A stretch of DNA of 64,000 bases from Paraburkholderia sp. FT54. GTDB lineage: Bacteria; Pseudomonadota; Gammaproteobacteria; Burkholderiales; Burkholderiaceae. The DNA is taken from assembly GCF_031585635.1 (NCBI RefSeq), contig NZ_CP134195.1, positions 3,782,001-3,846,000 of the forward strand, read 5' to 3'. A program made the translations under genes and the position numbers. This document shows, piece by piece, positions 52,344 through 61,895 of the stretch (positions are counted from its first letter, which is position 1; every line of letters starts with the position of its first letter). The notes beneath the pieces are model-generated. The model saw only the letters and a list, made by a program, of their open reading frames with translations, searched no databases and was not told the DNA's origin.

Positions 52344-53957
52344 CTACTCGACGGTCGGCGGGTTTTCGAACGTGTGGAACGGAGCCGGGCTCGGCACGGT
52401 CCATTCGAGGCCCGTTGCGCCGTCCCACGGCTTGTCGCCAGCCTTTTCGAGTTCGCCGCCGCCACGGTAAGCCGGCAGTGCAACCGCGAACAGGAAGTAG
52501 ACCTGCGCGAGACCGAAGCCGAACGCGCCGATCGAGATGACCTGGTTCCAGTCCGTGAACTGCGCCGGGTAGTCAGCATAACGACGCGGCATACCTGCGA
52601 GACCCACGAAGTGCATCGGCAGGAATGCGAGGTTGAAGAAGAACAGCGACGCCCAGAAATGGATCTTGCCGCGCGTTTCGTTGTACATCCAGCCGGTCCA
52701 CTTCGGCGACCAGTAGTACCAGCCGGAGAACAGCGCGAAGAGCGAGCCCGCCACCAGCACGTAGTGGAAGTGCGCGACCACGAAATAAGTACCGTGATAC
52801 TGGATGTCGAGCGGCGCCATTGCCAGCATGAGACCCGACAGACCACCGAACGTGAACACGATCAGGAAGCCGACCGCGAACAACATAGGCGTTTCGAAGC
52901 TCAGCGAACCGCGCCACATCGTTGCGACCCAGTTGAACACCTTCACGCCAGTGGGCACGGCGATCAGCATGGTGGCGTACATAAAGAAGAGCTGGCCCGT
53001 CACCGGCATGCCGGTTGCGAACATGTGGTGCGCCCAGACCATGAACGACAGAATCGCGATCGACGAGGTTGCGTACACCATCGAGCTATAGCCAAACAGC
53101 GGCTTGCGCGAGAACGCCGGAATCACCTGCGAGACGATCCCGAACGCCGGCAAGATCATGATGTACACCTCGGGGTGCCCGAAGAACCAGAAGATGTGCT
53201 GGTACATGACCGGGTCGCCGCCGCCTGCCGCATTGAAGAACGACGTGCCGAAGTGGCGGTCGAACAGCACCATGGTGATCGCGCCTGCCAGAACCGGCAT
53301 CACGGCGATCAGCAGGTATGCGGTGATCAGCCACGTCCAGACGAACATCGGCATTTTCATCAGCGTGAGGCCGGGCGCGCGCATGTTCAGGATCGTCACG
53401 ACGATGTTGATGCCGCCCATGATCGACGAAGCGCCCATCAAGTGGACCGCGAAAATCGCGAAGTCCATGCCCGGGCCCATCTGCGTGGAGAGCGGAGCAT
53501 AGAGCGTCCAGCCCGCGGCGGTCGCACCGCCCGGCGCGAAGAACGAACCGACCAGCAGGACAGCCGCCACCGGCAGAAGCCAGAAGCTGAAGTTGTTCAT
53601 GCGGGCAAAAGCCATGTCCGATGCGCCGATCTGCAGCGGCACCATCCAGTTCGCGAAGCCGACGAACGCCGGCATGATCGCGCCGAACACCATGATCAGG
53701 CCGTGCATGGTGGTCAACTGGTTGAAGAACTCGGGACGCATGATCTGCAGGCCCGGCTCGAACAGCTCGGCACGGATCATCAGCGCCATCACGCCCCCGG
53801 AGAGGAACATGGTGAACGAGAAGATCAGGTACAGCGTACCGATGTCCTTGTGATTGGTTGCGAACAGCCAACGGCGCCAGCCATGCGGCGTTTCGTGGGC
53901 ATGGTCGCCGTGCACGTGTTCGTGGCCTGCGACTACATCGTGTCCGATGCTAGACAT
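52344..53957 (-). CDS. ctaD: cytochrome c oxidase subunit I
   Basis: The 537-residue catalytic subunit carrying heme a and the heme a3/CuB site. Twelve helices are visible, with the heme a ligand in TMHGLIMVFG, the CuB/heme a3 motif FWFFGHPEVYIMILPAFG, THF-type YFVVAHFHYVLVAGS, and the K-channel region TGVKVFNWVATMW. It begins MSSIGHDVVAGHEHVHGDHAHE, a His-rich start often seen in this group. ctaC lies upstream on the same strand, 44 bases away. Confidence 0.98.
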   Translation of the reverse strand: MSSIGHDVVAGHEHVHGDHAHETPHGWRRWLFATNHKDIGTLYLIFSFTMFLSGGVMALMIRAELFEPGLQIMRPEFFNQLTTMHGLIMVFGAIMPAFVGFANWMVPLQIGASDMAFARMNNFSFWLLPVAAVLLVGSFFAPGGATAAGWTLYAPLSTQMGPGMDFAIFAVHLMGASSIMGGINIVVTILNMRAPGLTLMKMPMFVWTWLITAYLLIAVMPVLAGAITMVLFDRHFGTSFFNAAGGGDPVMYQHIFWFFGHPEVYIMILPAFGIVSQVIPAFSRKPLFGYSSMVYATSSIAILSFMVWAHHMFATGMPVTGQLFFMYATMLIAVPTGVKVFNWVATMWRGSLSFETPMLFAVGFLIVFTFGGLSGLMLAMAPLDIQYHGTYFVVAHFHYVLVAGSLFALFSGWYYWSPKWTGWMYNETRGKIHFWASLFFFNLAFLPMHFVGLAGMPRRYADYPAQFTDWNQVISIGAFGFGLAQVYFLFAVALPAYRGGGELEKAGDKPWDGATGLEWTVPSPAPFHTFENPPTVE

Positions 53958-54001
53958 GACAATCTCCTAAAGCGAATACTGCGGTGCTGACCATGAACAC
54001 G

Positions 54002-55612
54002 TCAGGCAGCCGGGCTGATCTGAACACGCCGGGCTTCTTTCGCGTCACTGCCGCCCGTGATCGTTTCCGGCTTCTTTAAAATAATATGGTCTTCGGCAAT
54101 GCCGGCTGCTTTCAGCGCGTCGCGCACGGCTTCGGCACGGCTCTTCGCGAGCTTCGCGTTGAGGTCGGCGGAGCCAGTGGCGTCGGTGAAGCCCGACAGC
54201 GTGAATTTCGCGTCCGGATGGGCCTTCGCATAGGCCGCGGCCGCCTCGACCGCCGCTTTCGCGTCGGCCGGCAAGGTGCTCTTGCCGGTCTCGAAGTAGA
54301 TGCTCGCCGGGAGCGCCGCTTGCGTTGCCGCGGCGCTGTCCGAACCGGCCGCTGCCGCTTCAGCACCAGAGGCACCCGAAGCCGCCGCACCCGAAGCCGC
54401 TCCTGCGCCGCTCGCCGCCGCGCCTGCGTCGGCCAGGTGGTTACCGCCTTCCGGCAGCTTGCCGTTACGGGCGTCCGCGACCTGCTTCGGCTGGAGAATG
54501 TCGCCGGTGTGGTTGCCCCACGAGTTGCGTTCGTACGTGACCACCGAAGCGATTTCGACGTCGTTCAGCGTAGGCGCCCACGCCGGCATTGCGTTCTTGC
54601 CCTTCAGCACCAAGCTGACGTGCTCGGCGATCGCGCCGTTGGCGATCTTGCTGCCGTCGAGCGCCGGGAATGCGCCCGCGCCCTTGCCGGTCGGCTGGTG
54701 GCAGACCGCGCAGTTCGCCGCGTAGACCTTGCCGCCGCGCTCCATCAGTTCGGCCATCGTGTAGGTCTTGTTCGGATCGTCCTGGCCGGCGGCCATTTTC
54801 TTCTTCTGCGTGTCGACCCACTTCGCGTAGTCGTCGGCGGACAGCACTTCGACCACCACCGGCATGAACGCGTGTTCCTTGCCGCACAGCTCGGTACAGA
54901 AGCCGCGGAACGTGCCGGTCTTGTCAGCCTTGAACCACGTGTCGCGCACGAAGCCCGGAATCGCGTCCTGCTTCACGCCGAAAGCCGGCACGTACCAGGA
55001 GTGGACCACGTCATTCGCGGTGGTGATGATGCGGATTTTCTTGTCGACCGGGACGACCAGCGGATTGTCGACTTCCTGCAGATACGTGGTGGAAATTGGC
55101 TGGCGGCCATCGGTTTCCGCACGCGGCGTGGCCAGCGTGGACAGGAAGTTGATGCCCTCGCCCGGGCCCTTCACGTAGTCGTAGCCCCATTTCCACTGAT
55201 AACCGGTGACCTTGATGGTGACGTCGGCGTTGGTGGTGTCTTTCATCGCGACCACCGTCTTGGTGGCGGGCAGCGCCATCAGCACGACGATGATGAACGG
55301 CACGATCGTCCAGATGATTTCGACGGTGGTGCTTTCGTGGAAGTTGGAAGCTTTGTGGCCTTTCGATTTGCGGTGAGCAAAGATCGAATAGAACATCACG
55401 CCGAACACGCCGACGAAGATGACCAGGCAAAGAACCAGCATGAACATGTGGAGGCTGAAGAGCTCCTCAGCGATCTTGGTCGCAGGCGGCTGGAGATTGA
55501 TCTCGTTGACGGCAGGGCCGCCCGGAACATCGCCCACTGCCAGGGCCGCGCCGGCGAAAAGCAGTCCGCTCATCGCCAGCACGCCCATGAGGGCTCGCTT
55601 GATTGTTTTCAT
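54002..55612 (-). CDS. ctaC: cytochrome c oxidase subunit II with cytochrome c and OmpA-like domains
   Basis: A 536-residue fusion. Residues 1-25 are a signal/first helix; two membrane helices (about 50-115) precede the CuA domain, whose ligands lie in CTELCGKEHAFM (about 245). A cytochrome c domain follows with CAVCH heme attachment (about 305), then an Ala/Gly/Ser-rich linker (about 395-435), and an OmpA-like C-terminal domain (YFETGKSTLPADAKAAVE...GFTDATGSADLNAKLAKSRAEAVRDAL, about 440-530). The OmpA part may bind peptidoglycan and anchor the complex. AAGGAAG precedes ATG 55612. A CuA/cytochrome c pairing is usual; the OmpA domain is not. Confidence 0.95.
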   Translation of the reverse strand: MKTIKRALMGVLAMSGLLFAGAALAVGDVPGGPAVNEINLQPPATKIAEELFSLHMFMLVLCLVIFVGVFGVMFYSIFAHRKSKGHKASNFHESTTVEIIWTIVPFIIVVLMALPATKTVVAMKDTTNADVTIKVTGYQWKWGYDYVKGPGEGINFLSTLATPRAETDGRQPISTTYLQEVDNPLVVPVDKKIRIITTANDVVHSWYVPAFGVKQDAIPGFVRDTWFKADKTGTFRGFCTELCGKEHAFMPVVVEVLSADDYAKWVDTQKKKMAAGQDDPNKTYTMAELMERGGKVYAANCAVCHQPTGKGAGAFPALDGSKIANGAIAEHVSLVLKGKNAMPAWAPTLNDVEIASVVTYERNSWGNHTGDILQPKQVADARNGKLPEGGNHLADAGAAASGAGAASGAAASGASGAEAAAAGSDSAAATQAALPASIYFETGKSTLPADAKAAVEAAAAYAKAHPDAKFTLSGFTDATGSADLNAKLAKSRAEAVRDALKAAGIAEDHIILKKPETITGGSDAKEARRVQISPAA

Positions 55613-55702
55613 AGCTTCCTTACCCAAATTTTCCATTCAAACCCTCGACCCCGCTGGCAGGTGGCCTCGCGCTCCCCGTGAACGCCGCGCTGCTCGACGC
55701 GT

Positions 55703-56176
55703 CTAACAACGCGTGAGCCACATACGCAGTTCGCCTGCGAACTGCGCGCGCCGATACTGCGCGAGATGTTGCCCAATCATGATCGTCTGCCCACGCGAGA
55801 CCAGTTTGATCTGGTCACGCGGTGTTGCGCCCGCCTCTATTCGCACCCAGCGCGGATTGAACTCGACCTGCGTGAGCTGCTCGGCGCTGACCTGCTCGAT
55901 GACGAGCCGGTTCTGAAACAGCCGGATACGCTCGTAATCCACAGCATGACGCGCATAGATGGCAAACGCGATGCCCACCGCCAGTAACTCGACGCCGGTG
56001 AACGGCAACACCAGCCAGGCGCCGACCAGAACCAGCATGAAAGCAATTGCCAACGAGAACAACGCAAGCGACACATAGAAATACACGAACTGCCGCGGCG
56101 ATATCGAACAGTTGCGTTTCATCGTCCAGTCTTTGAGAACTGGTTCTGAATCCGCCAGCAGATCTGATGCTTCCAT
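55703..56176 (-). CDS. DUF2244 membrane protein
   Basis: A 157-residue protein with two close membrane helices (about 30-75: FVYFYVSLALFSLAIAFMLVLVGAWLVLPF, ELLAVGIAFAIYA) and a soluble end. The CSISPRQFVYFY start and VVEFNPRWVRIE-type VEFNPRWVRIEAG are DUF2244 marks. It is the first gene after the cox promoter, so it is a regular though uncharacterised member of the oxidase transcript. GGGAGG lies just upstream of ATG 56176. Confidence 0.85.
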   Translation of the reverse strand: MEASDLLADSEPVLKDWTMKRNCSISPRQFVYFYVSLALFSLAIAFMLVLVGAWLVLPFTGVELLAVGIAFAIYARHAVDYERIRLFQNRLVIEQVSAEQLTQVEFNPRWVRIEAGATPRDQIKLVSRGQTIMIGQHLAQYRRAQFAGELRMWLTRC

Positions 56177-56490
56177 CGCTGCCTCCCACTGATCGTCTCC
56201 AATCGCCGCCAGCGGTCATTTCTTGCGACCGTTATGCCGGCCGCTCGGTCACCGCCGCGTCATCTTGTCTTGCTGCCCCTGTGCCTCGGGCCTGCCGCCC
56301 CAAATGTGGGAACTCCGGGCGACAAACTGACGCATTATAGGCGCGATCCATAGCATCCACAAGCAAGCCTCAATTGGCCCACAAGCCAGGCGCGACAAGC
56401 CTCCGCGCCGTTTCGACACAGCTTTTGCGGGTCTTTTGAAGCGGTAATTTCAGACATAACAGATGTCCTCTTTACCGCCTCGTCGATTCC
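56177..56490. other. cox promoter intergenic region
   Basis: The 314 bases between the DUF2244 gene and the methyltransferase gene contain a strong leftward promoter and nothing else recognisable. Confidence 0.5.
56334..56362 (-). promoter_or_regulatory. sigma70-type promoter of the cox cluster
   Basis: On the minus strand TTGTGG (56362-56357) and a perfect TATAAT (56339-56334) are separated by 17 bases. The start would lie near 56327, about 150 bases upstream of the first gene. It is one of the best -10 matches in the window. Confidence 0.65.
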
Positions 56491-57456
56491 TCAACGACTC
56501 CTCGACGAACCTCGTCCGATGTCCTCGATTCGCACGATGCCATGACCTTCCGCCGTGGTGCGCGGCACGGCTTTCCATGCGTGTCCGTAGATCACTTCGA
56601 AGGTCAGTGCAATCGTGCCGTCGGCGCGGCGGCGGGCTTCGAGCGCCGCCAGCAAAGCCTTGTGCAGCCGACGCGCGGCGGCGCTCGACGACGCTTCGCG
56701 CTCGAACGGATAGGCACCCCAGCGACGCACGTCGGCGAGCAACGACTGCGGCGACTGATAGGTAATGGTGAGAACTTCCTGGTCCATCACGGGTATCTCG
56801 AAGCCGCTTTCGACCAGCATGTCGCCCAGATCGTGCATGTCGACGAAATCGATCACGTGCTTGCGCGAGGCGACGCCATGTGCGGCCTCGACTTCGGCAT
56901 ACGCGCCGCGCAATTCCTTGAGCGAGTCGGGGCCGAGGGTGCTGAACATCAGCAGGCCGTTGACCTTGAGCACACGCTGCCACTCGGGAAACACGAGGTC
57001 GGGCCGCGAGTGCCAATGGAGCGCCAGATTGGACCAGATGAATTCGAAGGCGCCGGCCGCGAACGGCAACACCGAAAAGTCGGCTTGCGCGAACCGCGGA
57101 CCACGGGCGCCGAGCGCCTTGCCGAGCGAGGCCGGCAGAAAGCGCCGCCAGCTCGTGTCGCCGGCATCGTGCTGCAGCGCCCGCGTAAGCATGCCGTGCG
57201 ATAGATCGGAGCCGAACACCGGCGCTTCGGGAAAACGCTCGCGCAAAGCGGGAATGTCCTCGCCCGCGCCGCAACCGGCGTCGAGCACGCTCGCCGGCGT
57301 GACCTTGATGTAGTCGAGGCGCTCGCGCATGCGTTGCGCAATTTCGCGAGGCAGGAACGCGACGTCGTCGAAAGTCGCCGCGCGACGGTCGAAGATCCGC
57401 CGGAGGCGCCGGGAATCATAGGCCGGACGGCCTGTTTGAGCGGAAGTTGGGGACAT
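56491..57456 (-). CDS. SAM-dependent methyltransferase, BioC-like
   Basis: A 321-residue methyltransferase with the SAM motif VLDAGCGAGEDIPAL (about residue 54) and RRIFDRRAATFDDVAFLPREIAQRMRERLDYI before it, the start typical of BioC (malonyl-ACP O-methyltransferase, first step of biotin synthesis). FIWSNLALHWHSRPDLVFPEWQRVLK is also BioC-like. There are no bio genes beside it, so the biotin role is inferred. ATG 57456 gives MSPTSAQTG. It is divergent from comF. Confidence 0.8.
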   Translation of the reverse strand: MSPTSAQTGRPAYDSRRLRRIFDRRAATFDDVAFLPREIAQRMRERLDYIKVTPASVLDAGCGAGEDIPALRERFPEAPVFGSDLSHGMLTRALQHDAGDTSWRRFLPASLGKALGARGPRFAQADFSVLPFAAGAFEFIWSNLALHWHSRPDLVFPEWQRVLKVNGLLMFSTLGPDSLKELRGAYAEVEAAHGVASRKHVIDFVDMHDLGDMLVESGFEIPVMDQEVLTITYQSPQSLLADVRRWGAYPFEREASSSAAARRLHKALLAALEARRRADGTIALTFEVIYGHAWKAVPRTTAEGHGIVRIEDIGRGSSRSR

Positions 57457-57540
57457 GAGTGTCGTGCTGGCGTGGAGCAGGAAGTATACTCGCTCGCTTC
57501 CTTCCATTCAGCGTGAAAGGCCTTCACGGGCGGTTCCACC

Positions 57541-58326
57541 GTGCCATTCCGACCCATTTCGTCATTCTCCGGCGGCAAATTCGCGCGTTTCGCGCGCGGC
57601 TTACATTCAGCCTGGCCGCGCGTGATGCGCGCCGCGTTGCCGAACCTCTGCGCGTTGTGCGGCAATTTGTCGCATACCACACTGTGCGTCGGTTGCGACG
57701 AAGCCTACTGGAACGAAAGCCGGTTGCGCTGCACCGTCTGCGCCGTGCCTTTATCCAGTTCGCGATGGGCGGCGCACACGCAATATCGCTGCGCGGATTG
57801 CATCGGCGAGCCGCCGCCGTTCGACGCGACCTTCGCGCTCGCCGACTACCGCGCTCCGCTCGACACTCTGGCGGTCGGCCTGAAATTTCGCGCCCGGCTG
57901 ATGCTGGCGCGCGAGTTCGCGCAACGGCTCGCACGTCTCGCACAAGACTCCCGGCAAGACCTCGCTGAATGGCCCGATGTGATCGCGCCCGTGCCGCTTG
58001 CCAGCAAACGTCTCACTGAGCGCGGCTACAACCAGGCCTGGCAGATCGCGAGACCGCTGGCTCGCGCGCTGAAAGTACCCAGCGACGCGACCTTGCTGAA
58101 TCGGGTGATTCATACCGCGCCGCAATCGCGGCTCGATCTCGACGCCCGCCGCCTGAACGTAGGCCGCGCCTTCAAGGTCGCCGGGCCGGTGCAGGGCCTG
58201 CACGTCGGCATCGTCGACGACGTGATGACGACCGGCGCCACGCTCGAAGCGCTGGCGCGCACGCTCAAGGCTGCCGGCGCGCGGCGGGTCACCAACTTCG
58301 TCGCGCTGCGCACACCGAAAAACTAG
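57541..58326 (+). CDS. ComF family phosphoribosyltransferase-like protein
   Basis: A 261-residue ComF/GntX protein. It opens with a zinc-finger-like cysteine region (CALCGNLSHTTLCVGCDEAYW, LRCTVCAVPL, YRCADC), followed by a phosphoribosyltransferase fold with PVPLASKRLTERGYNQAWQIAR and the PRPP loop GIVDDVMTTGATLEAL. ComF proteins act in DNA uptake in competent bacteria and have unclear roles in others. The start is a GTG at 57541 giving MPFRPISSFSG. trmL follows 18 bases later. Confidence 0.88.
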   Translation: MPFRPISSFSGGKFARFARGLHSAWPRVMRAALPNLCALCGNLSHTTLCVGCDEAYWNESRLRCTVCAVPLSSSRWAAHTQYRCADCIGEPPPFDATFALADYRAPLDTLAVGLKFRARLMLAREFAQRLARLAQDSRQDLAEWPDVIAPVPLASKRLTERGYNQAWQIARPLARALKVPSDATLLNRVIHTAPQSRLDLDARRLNVGRAFKVAGPVQGLHVGIVDDVMTTGATLEALARTLKAAGARRVTNFVALRTPKN

Positions 58327-58344
58327 TCTCCACCTGAGCTCACC

Positions 58345-58815
58345 ATGTTCAATGTCGTTCTCGTAGAACCGGAAATCCCGCCGAACACCGGCAACGTGAT
58401 CCGGCTGTGCGCCAACACCGGCGCCCGCTTGCATCTGATCGAGCCGCTCGGCTTTCCACTCGACGACGCCAAGTTGCGCCGCGCCGGCCTCGACTACCAC
58501 GAGTACGCGCAAATGAACGTGCACGCCGACTGGGCGGCGTTCGTCGCCAGGGAATCGCCGGACCCGGCGCGCATGTTCGCGTTCACCACGCGCGGCTCGG
58601 GCCGATTTCACGAGCACGTGTTTCAATCCGGCGACTGGTTCGTGTTCGGTGCCGAAACGCGCGGCCTGCCCGACCCGGTGCTCGACCAGTTCGCCAACGA
58701 GCAACGCGTGCGTCTGCCGATGCGTCCGGGCAACCGCAGCCTCAATCTGTCGAATACCGTCGCGGTCGTGGTGTTCGAAGCGTGGCGTCAGACCGGCTTC
58801 GAGGGTGGCGCCTGA
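58345..58815 (+). CDS. trmL: tRNA (cytidine(34)-2'-O)-methyltransferase TrmL
   Basis: A 156-residue SPOUT methyltransferase, modifying the wobble base of tRNA-Leu. It begins [26 protein letters not shown], has [14 protein letters not shown], and the knotted-end [27 protein letters not shown], all typical of TrmL. Its last 28 bases overlap the convergent macrodomain gene. Confidence 0.96.
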   Translation: MFNVVLVEPEIPPNTGNVIRLCANTGARLHLIEPLGFPLDDAKLRRAGLDYHEYAQMNVHADWAAFVARESPDPARMFAFTTRGSGRFHEHVFQSGDWFVFGAETRGLPDPVLDQFANEQRVRLPMRPGNRSLNLSNTVAVVVFEAWRQTGFEGGA

Positions 58816-59336
58816 CGGCGTTCCAATTCGGCCTCGTAGCGCGCGAACATGGCGTCGTCGAAACAGGCGAACACCACCTGTTGGATCTGCGGCGTGCGCG
58901 GCAACGTGTCGAGCACCGTGCCGACCGCGATCCGCACGGCCTCGTCAGCGGGGAAATGGTAGATGCCGCAACTGATCGCGGGGAATGCAATGCTTTTGCA
59001 CTGCGCCTCGCGCGCCACCTCCAGCGAGCGCCGATAGCAGGAAGCGAGCAAGTCAGCCTCGCCATCCGTTCCGCCCCGCCAGACCGGGCCGACGGCATGA
59101 ATCACATGTTTAGCCGGTAGACGGTAGCCGGCGGTCAGCTTCGCGTCGCCAGTCGCGCAGCCACCCAGCGTTTGGCACTCGCGCAGCAAATCCTTGCCGG
59201 CCGCGCGATGAATCGCGCCATCCACGCCGCCTCCACCCAACAACGAGGTATTCGCGGCGTTGACGATCGCATCCACAGCGAGCTTGGTGATGTCGACCAC
59301 GCGTGCTTCCAGCGTGCAACGACTGAATCTGGACAT
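58788..59336 (-). CDS. macrodomain protein, O-acetyl-ADP-ribose deacetylase type
   Basis: A 182-residue single macrodomain (YmdB/MacroD type). Key stretches: [25 protein letters not shown] (adenosine-binding loop), [27 protein letters not shown], and [17 protein letters not shown]. It binds and hydrolyses ADP-ribose esters. ATG 59336 is preferred over 59429. It lies between trmL and gpsA and overlaps the end of trmL. Confidence 0.92.
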   Translation of the reverse strand: MSRFSRCTLEARVVDITKLAVDAIVNAANTSLLGGGGVDGAIHRAAGKDLLRECQTLGGCATGDAKLTAGYRLPAKHVIHAVGPVWRGGTDGEADLLASCYRRSLEVAREAQCKSIAFPAISCGIYHFPADEAVRIAVGTVLDTLPRTPQIQQVVFACFDDAMFARYEAELERRQAPPSKPV

Positions 59337-59432
59337 GGGAACCTCGCTGATCCGAAGCGTCGATAAAAACGTGGACAGCGAGAGCGGGCAGCCGTTCAGC
59401 GCTTTGCTCGCTAAACGGCTGAAAGACAAGGC

Positions 59433-60431
59433 TTATTCAGCTTTGGAGTCGCGCCGCAACAGGGCACTGACAGCGTCGCGCGGAGCCACGCCGTCGAATA
59501 GCACGGCACAGACCGCCTGCGTGATCGGCATCTCGATTGAATGAGCGCGGGCAATCGCGAGGACTGCTTGCGCGCAACGCACGCCTTCGGCCACATGACC
59601 GAGGGCGCCGAGAATATCGTCGAGCGTGCGGCCCGCTGCGAGTTGCACGCCGACCGTGCGATTGCGCGACAGGTCGCCGGTCGCGGTCAGGATCAGATCG
59701 CCCAAGCCGGTCAAACCGGTGAACGTTTCCGCCCGTCCGCCGAGCGTCACGCCTAGGCGCGACATTTCAGCGAGGCCGCGCGTGATCAGCGCCGCGCGCG
59801 CGTTGAGACCGAGTCCGAGGCCGTCGGCGATGCCCGTTGCAATGGCCAGCACGTTTTTCACCGCGCCGCCCACCTCCACGCCGACGACGTCGTCGCCGGT
59901 ATAGATGCGCATGGCGCCATGATGAAACGCGGCGACCGTGCGCTCGCGACATGCCGCCGACGCGCTCGCGATGGTCAGCGCGACCGGCAAACCCTGCCCG
60001 ACTTCGCGCGCGAAGCTCGGACCGGACAGCACGCCATTGCTGCCATGCTCCGGCAATTCGGCTGCTACCACCTGATGCGGCATCAGTTGCGAATCGGCTT
60101 CGAAACCTTTGCACAACCACACGACATGCGTGGGCACTTTGCCTGCGTCGCGCATCGCCTGAAACAGACCGCGCAGTCCGGCGACGGGCGTCGCCACGAC
60201 GCATAACGCGTCGTCGGCGAGCGCGTGGTCGAGCGCTGCGTTCAGATCGGCTTCATAGCGAAGCGCCGGCGGCAAAGCAACGCCCGCCAGATAGCGGGCG
60301 TTTTCGTGTGAAGCGGAGAGTTCGGCAATGAGCGCGGGCTCGCGCGCCCACAACACCGTGTCGTGCTTGACGGCCAGATGGCCGGCGAGGGCTGTGCCCC
60401 ATGCGCCGGCGCCGAGGACAGCAACCTTCAT
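59433..60431 (-). CDS. gpsA: NAD(P)-dependent glycerol-3-phosphate dehydrogenase
   Basis: A 332-residue enzyme making glycerol-3-phosphate for phospholipids. The start [20 protein letters not shown] carries the Rossmann GxGxxG, followed by [19 protein letters not shown], the catalytic-lysine region [43 protein letters not shown], and [27 protein letters not shown] 60431 is the family start. secB lies 22 bases upstream on the same strand, a conserved secB-gpsA pair. Confidence 0.97.
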   Translation of the reverse strand: MKVAVLGAGAWGTALAGHLAVKHDTVLWAREPALIAELSASHENARYLAGVALPPALRYEADLNAALDHALADDALCVVATPVAGLRGLFQAMRDAGKVPTHVVWLCKGFEADSQLMPHQVVAAELPEHGSNGVLSGPSFAREVGQGLPVALTIASASAACRERTVAAFHHGAMRIYTGDDVVGVEVGGAVKNVLAIATGIADGLGLGLNARAALITRGLAEMSRLGVTLGGRAETFTGLTGLGDLILTATGDLSRNRTVGVQLAAGRTLDDILGALGHVAEGVRCAQAVLAIARAHSIEMPITQAVCAVLFDGVAPRDAVSALLRRDSKAE

Positions 60432-60453
60432 AGCCGGCACCGCCTGCGGCACG

Positions 60454-60924
60454 TTAGTGCGTGACGCCGTTCTGCGCCGCGCCGTCCTGGCCGCCCATCT
60501 GCGCGAGGCGTTGCTCGTACAGCGCCTGGAAGTTGATCTCGGCGAGGTGGATCGGCGGGAAACCGGCGCGGGTGATCGCGTCGGCGATGTTCGAGCGCAG
60601 GTACGGGAACAGGATGGTCGGGCAGGCAATGCCGACCAACGGGTCGATCTGCTCAGCCGGAATGTTGCGGATGTCGAAAATGCCGGCTTGCTTGGCTTCG
60701 ATCAGGAATGCCACCTTGTCCGAAACCTTGGCCGTGACCGTGCCCGTGACGAGGATTTCGAACACGGTGTCGGCGAGGCGCTCGGCCTTCACGTCGACTT
60801 CGACTTCGACCGACGGCATTTCCTGTTCGAGGAAGATGCCAGGCGAATTCGGCTGCTCGAGCGACATGTCCTTCAAATAGATGCGCTGGATGTTGAAGAA
60901 CGGCTGGTTATTCTCGTCGGACAT
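60454..60924 (-). CDS. secB: protein-export chaperone SecB
   Basis: A 156-residue chaperone keeping preproteins unfolded for SecA. Marks: [42 protein letters not shown], and the ending [41 protein letters not shown] 60924 is chosen; the frame extends 14 codons upstream. The 5' leader contains a 12-bp perfect hairpin (60957-60982). The minus-strand order is rhodanese, grxC, secB, gpsA. Confidence 0.97.
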
Positions 60925-60956
60925 GATGAAGTGATTCCCTGATAGGTATGCATGGC

Positions 60957-60982
60957 GGCGGCCCATGCAAGCATGGGCCGCC
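60957..60982. repeat. 12-bp perfect inverted repeat upstream of secB
   Basis: GGCGGCCCATGC (60957-60968) and GCATGGGCCGCC (60971-60982) are separated by only two bases. It lies 33 bases upstream of the secB start, in its leader or in the grxC 3' flank. No T-tract is next to it. Confidence 0.55.
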
Positions 60983-61072
60983 AGATCGTTGCGGCGCGCC
61001 GCCCGCCCTGATGGGGCGAGGCCGCGCCGGCTTATGGTTCACCCGCCTTCATGCGCCCGTGGGCGCGCGAAT

Positions 61073-61336
61073 TCAGGCGGTTGCTTCGAGCAGCGGCATC
61101 AAACCGCCCGCGCGATCGAGCGCGGAAAGGTCATCGTACCCGCCCACATGCGTCTCGCCGATGAACACTTGCGGCACCGTGCGGCGACCGGTCCGGGTCA
61201 TCATTTCCTCACGACGGGCCGGGTCTTTGTCGATCAGTACCTTTTCAACGTGCTCGACGCCGCGCGACTTTAAAAGACGTTCGGCCATCTGGCAATACGG
61301 GCACACCTGGGTGCTGTACATGATCACTTTGTTCAC
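61073..61336 (-). CDS. grxC: glutaredoxin 3
   Basis: An 87-residue glutaredoxin with the active site CPYCQM, TVPQVFIGETHVGGYDDL (cis-Pro and glutathione-binding GG) and the reading VNKVIMYSTQVCPYC. The GTG at 61336 is chosen because AAGGAG lies about 8 bases upstream and the family starts here; an ATG five codons in is too late. Its start overlaps the rhodanese stop by 4 bases. Confidence 0.95.
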   Translation of the reverse strand: MNKVIMYSTQVCPYCQMAERLLKSRGVEHVEKVLIDKDPARREEMMTRTGRRTVPQVFIGETHVGGYDDLSALDRAGGLMPLLEATA

Positions 61337-61758
61337 TTGGCTGCTCCTTGTTTCACAACCGGCATACCGGCTTTCTGCCAGGCGTCGACACCGCCTTCGA
61401 GAACGTGGACTTCCGCATATCCCGCATCCTGCACGATACGCGCTGCCTTGTTCGACTGCTGGCCGGTCTGGCATACCAGCAGCACCGGGTTGCTCTTGTT
61501 CTTCACGAGTTGCGCGACCTTCGCCTGCAACTCTGCAAATTCAAGGTGCCGTGCCGCGGGCAAATGCCCTTTGGCGTAGTCGGCGGACGGACGCAGGTCG
61601 ATGACCGCCGCATTGCGCCGGTTGATCAGTTGCGTGGCTTCAGCGGCCGACAGGCCGCCACGGCCGCGCCGGCTGATCGTCGGCCACAGCAGCAACCCAC
61701 CGGAGATGAGGACGATCGCGATCAGTACAAGGTTTGTGTAATCAGTGAAAAACTTCAC
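61333..61758 (-). CDS. membrane-anchored rhodanese-like protein
   Basis: A 141-residue protein: one N-terminal helix (LVLIAIVLISGGLLLW, about residues 10-25) and a rhodanese domain with the active-site Cys in LLVCQTGQQSNKAARI. Such YibN-type proteins transfer sulfur or act in redox chemistry; the linked grxC and secB are typical neighbours of yibN in proteobacteria. The GTG at 61758 gives the sequence start before the helix; the ribosome site is weak. A TATAAT-like -10 lies at 61805-61810 on the minus strand. Confidence 0.88.
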   Translation of the reverse strand: MKFFTDYTNLVLIAIVLISGGLLLWPTISRRGRGGLSAAEATQLINRRNAAVIDLRPSADYAKGHLPAARHLEFAELQAKVAQLVKNKSNPVLLVCQTGQQSNKAARIVQDAGYAEVHVLEGGVDAWQKAGMPVVKQGAAK

Positions 61759-61895
61759 GGAAAATCCGCCGAAAAAGAGAGAAATCGAAAAGGGCAATCC
61801 AGGCATTATAAAATAACCGTCTGACGCGATGGCGGCGCTCCTCCAGAGGACCCCCGCAGCGCTTGACGGCTTCCTCACTACCGACCGGCAATCTC

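Noticed and set aside
52323..53990. Long plus-strand frame of about 555 codons opposite ctaD
   Set aside because: It mirrors the ctaD gene, is rich in His/Arg/Asp and shows no family features. A similar shadow lies opposite ctaC (54086-55681).
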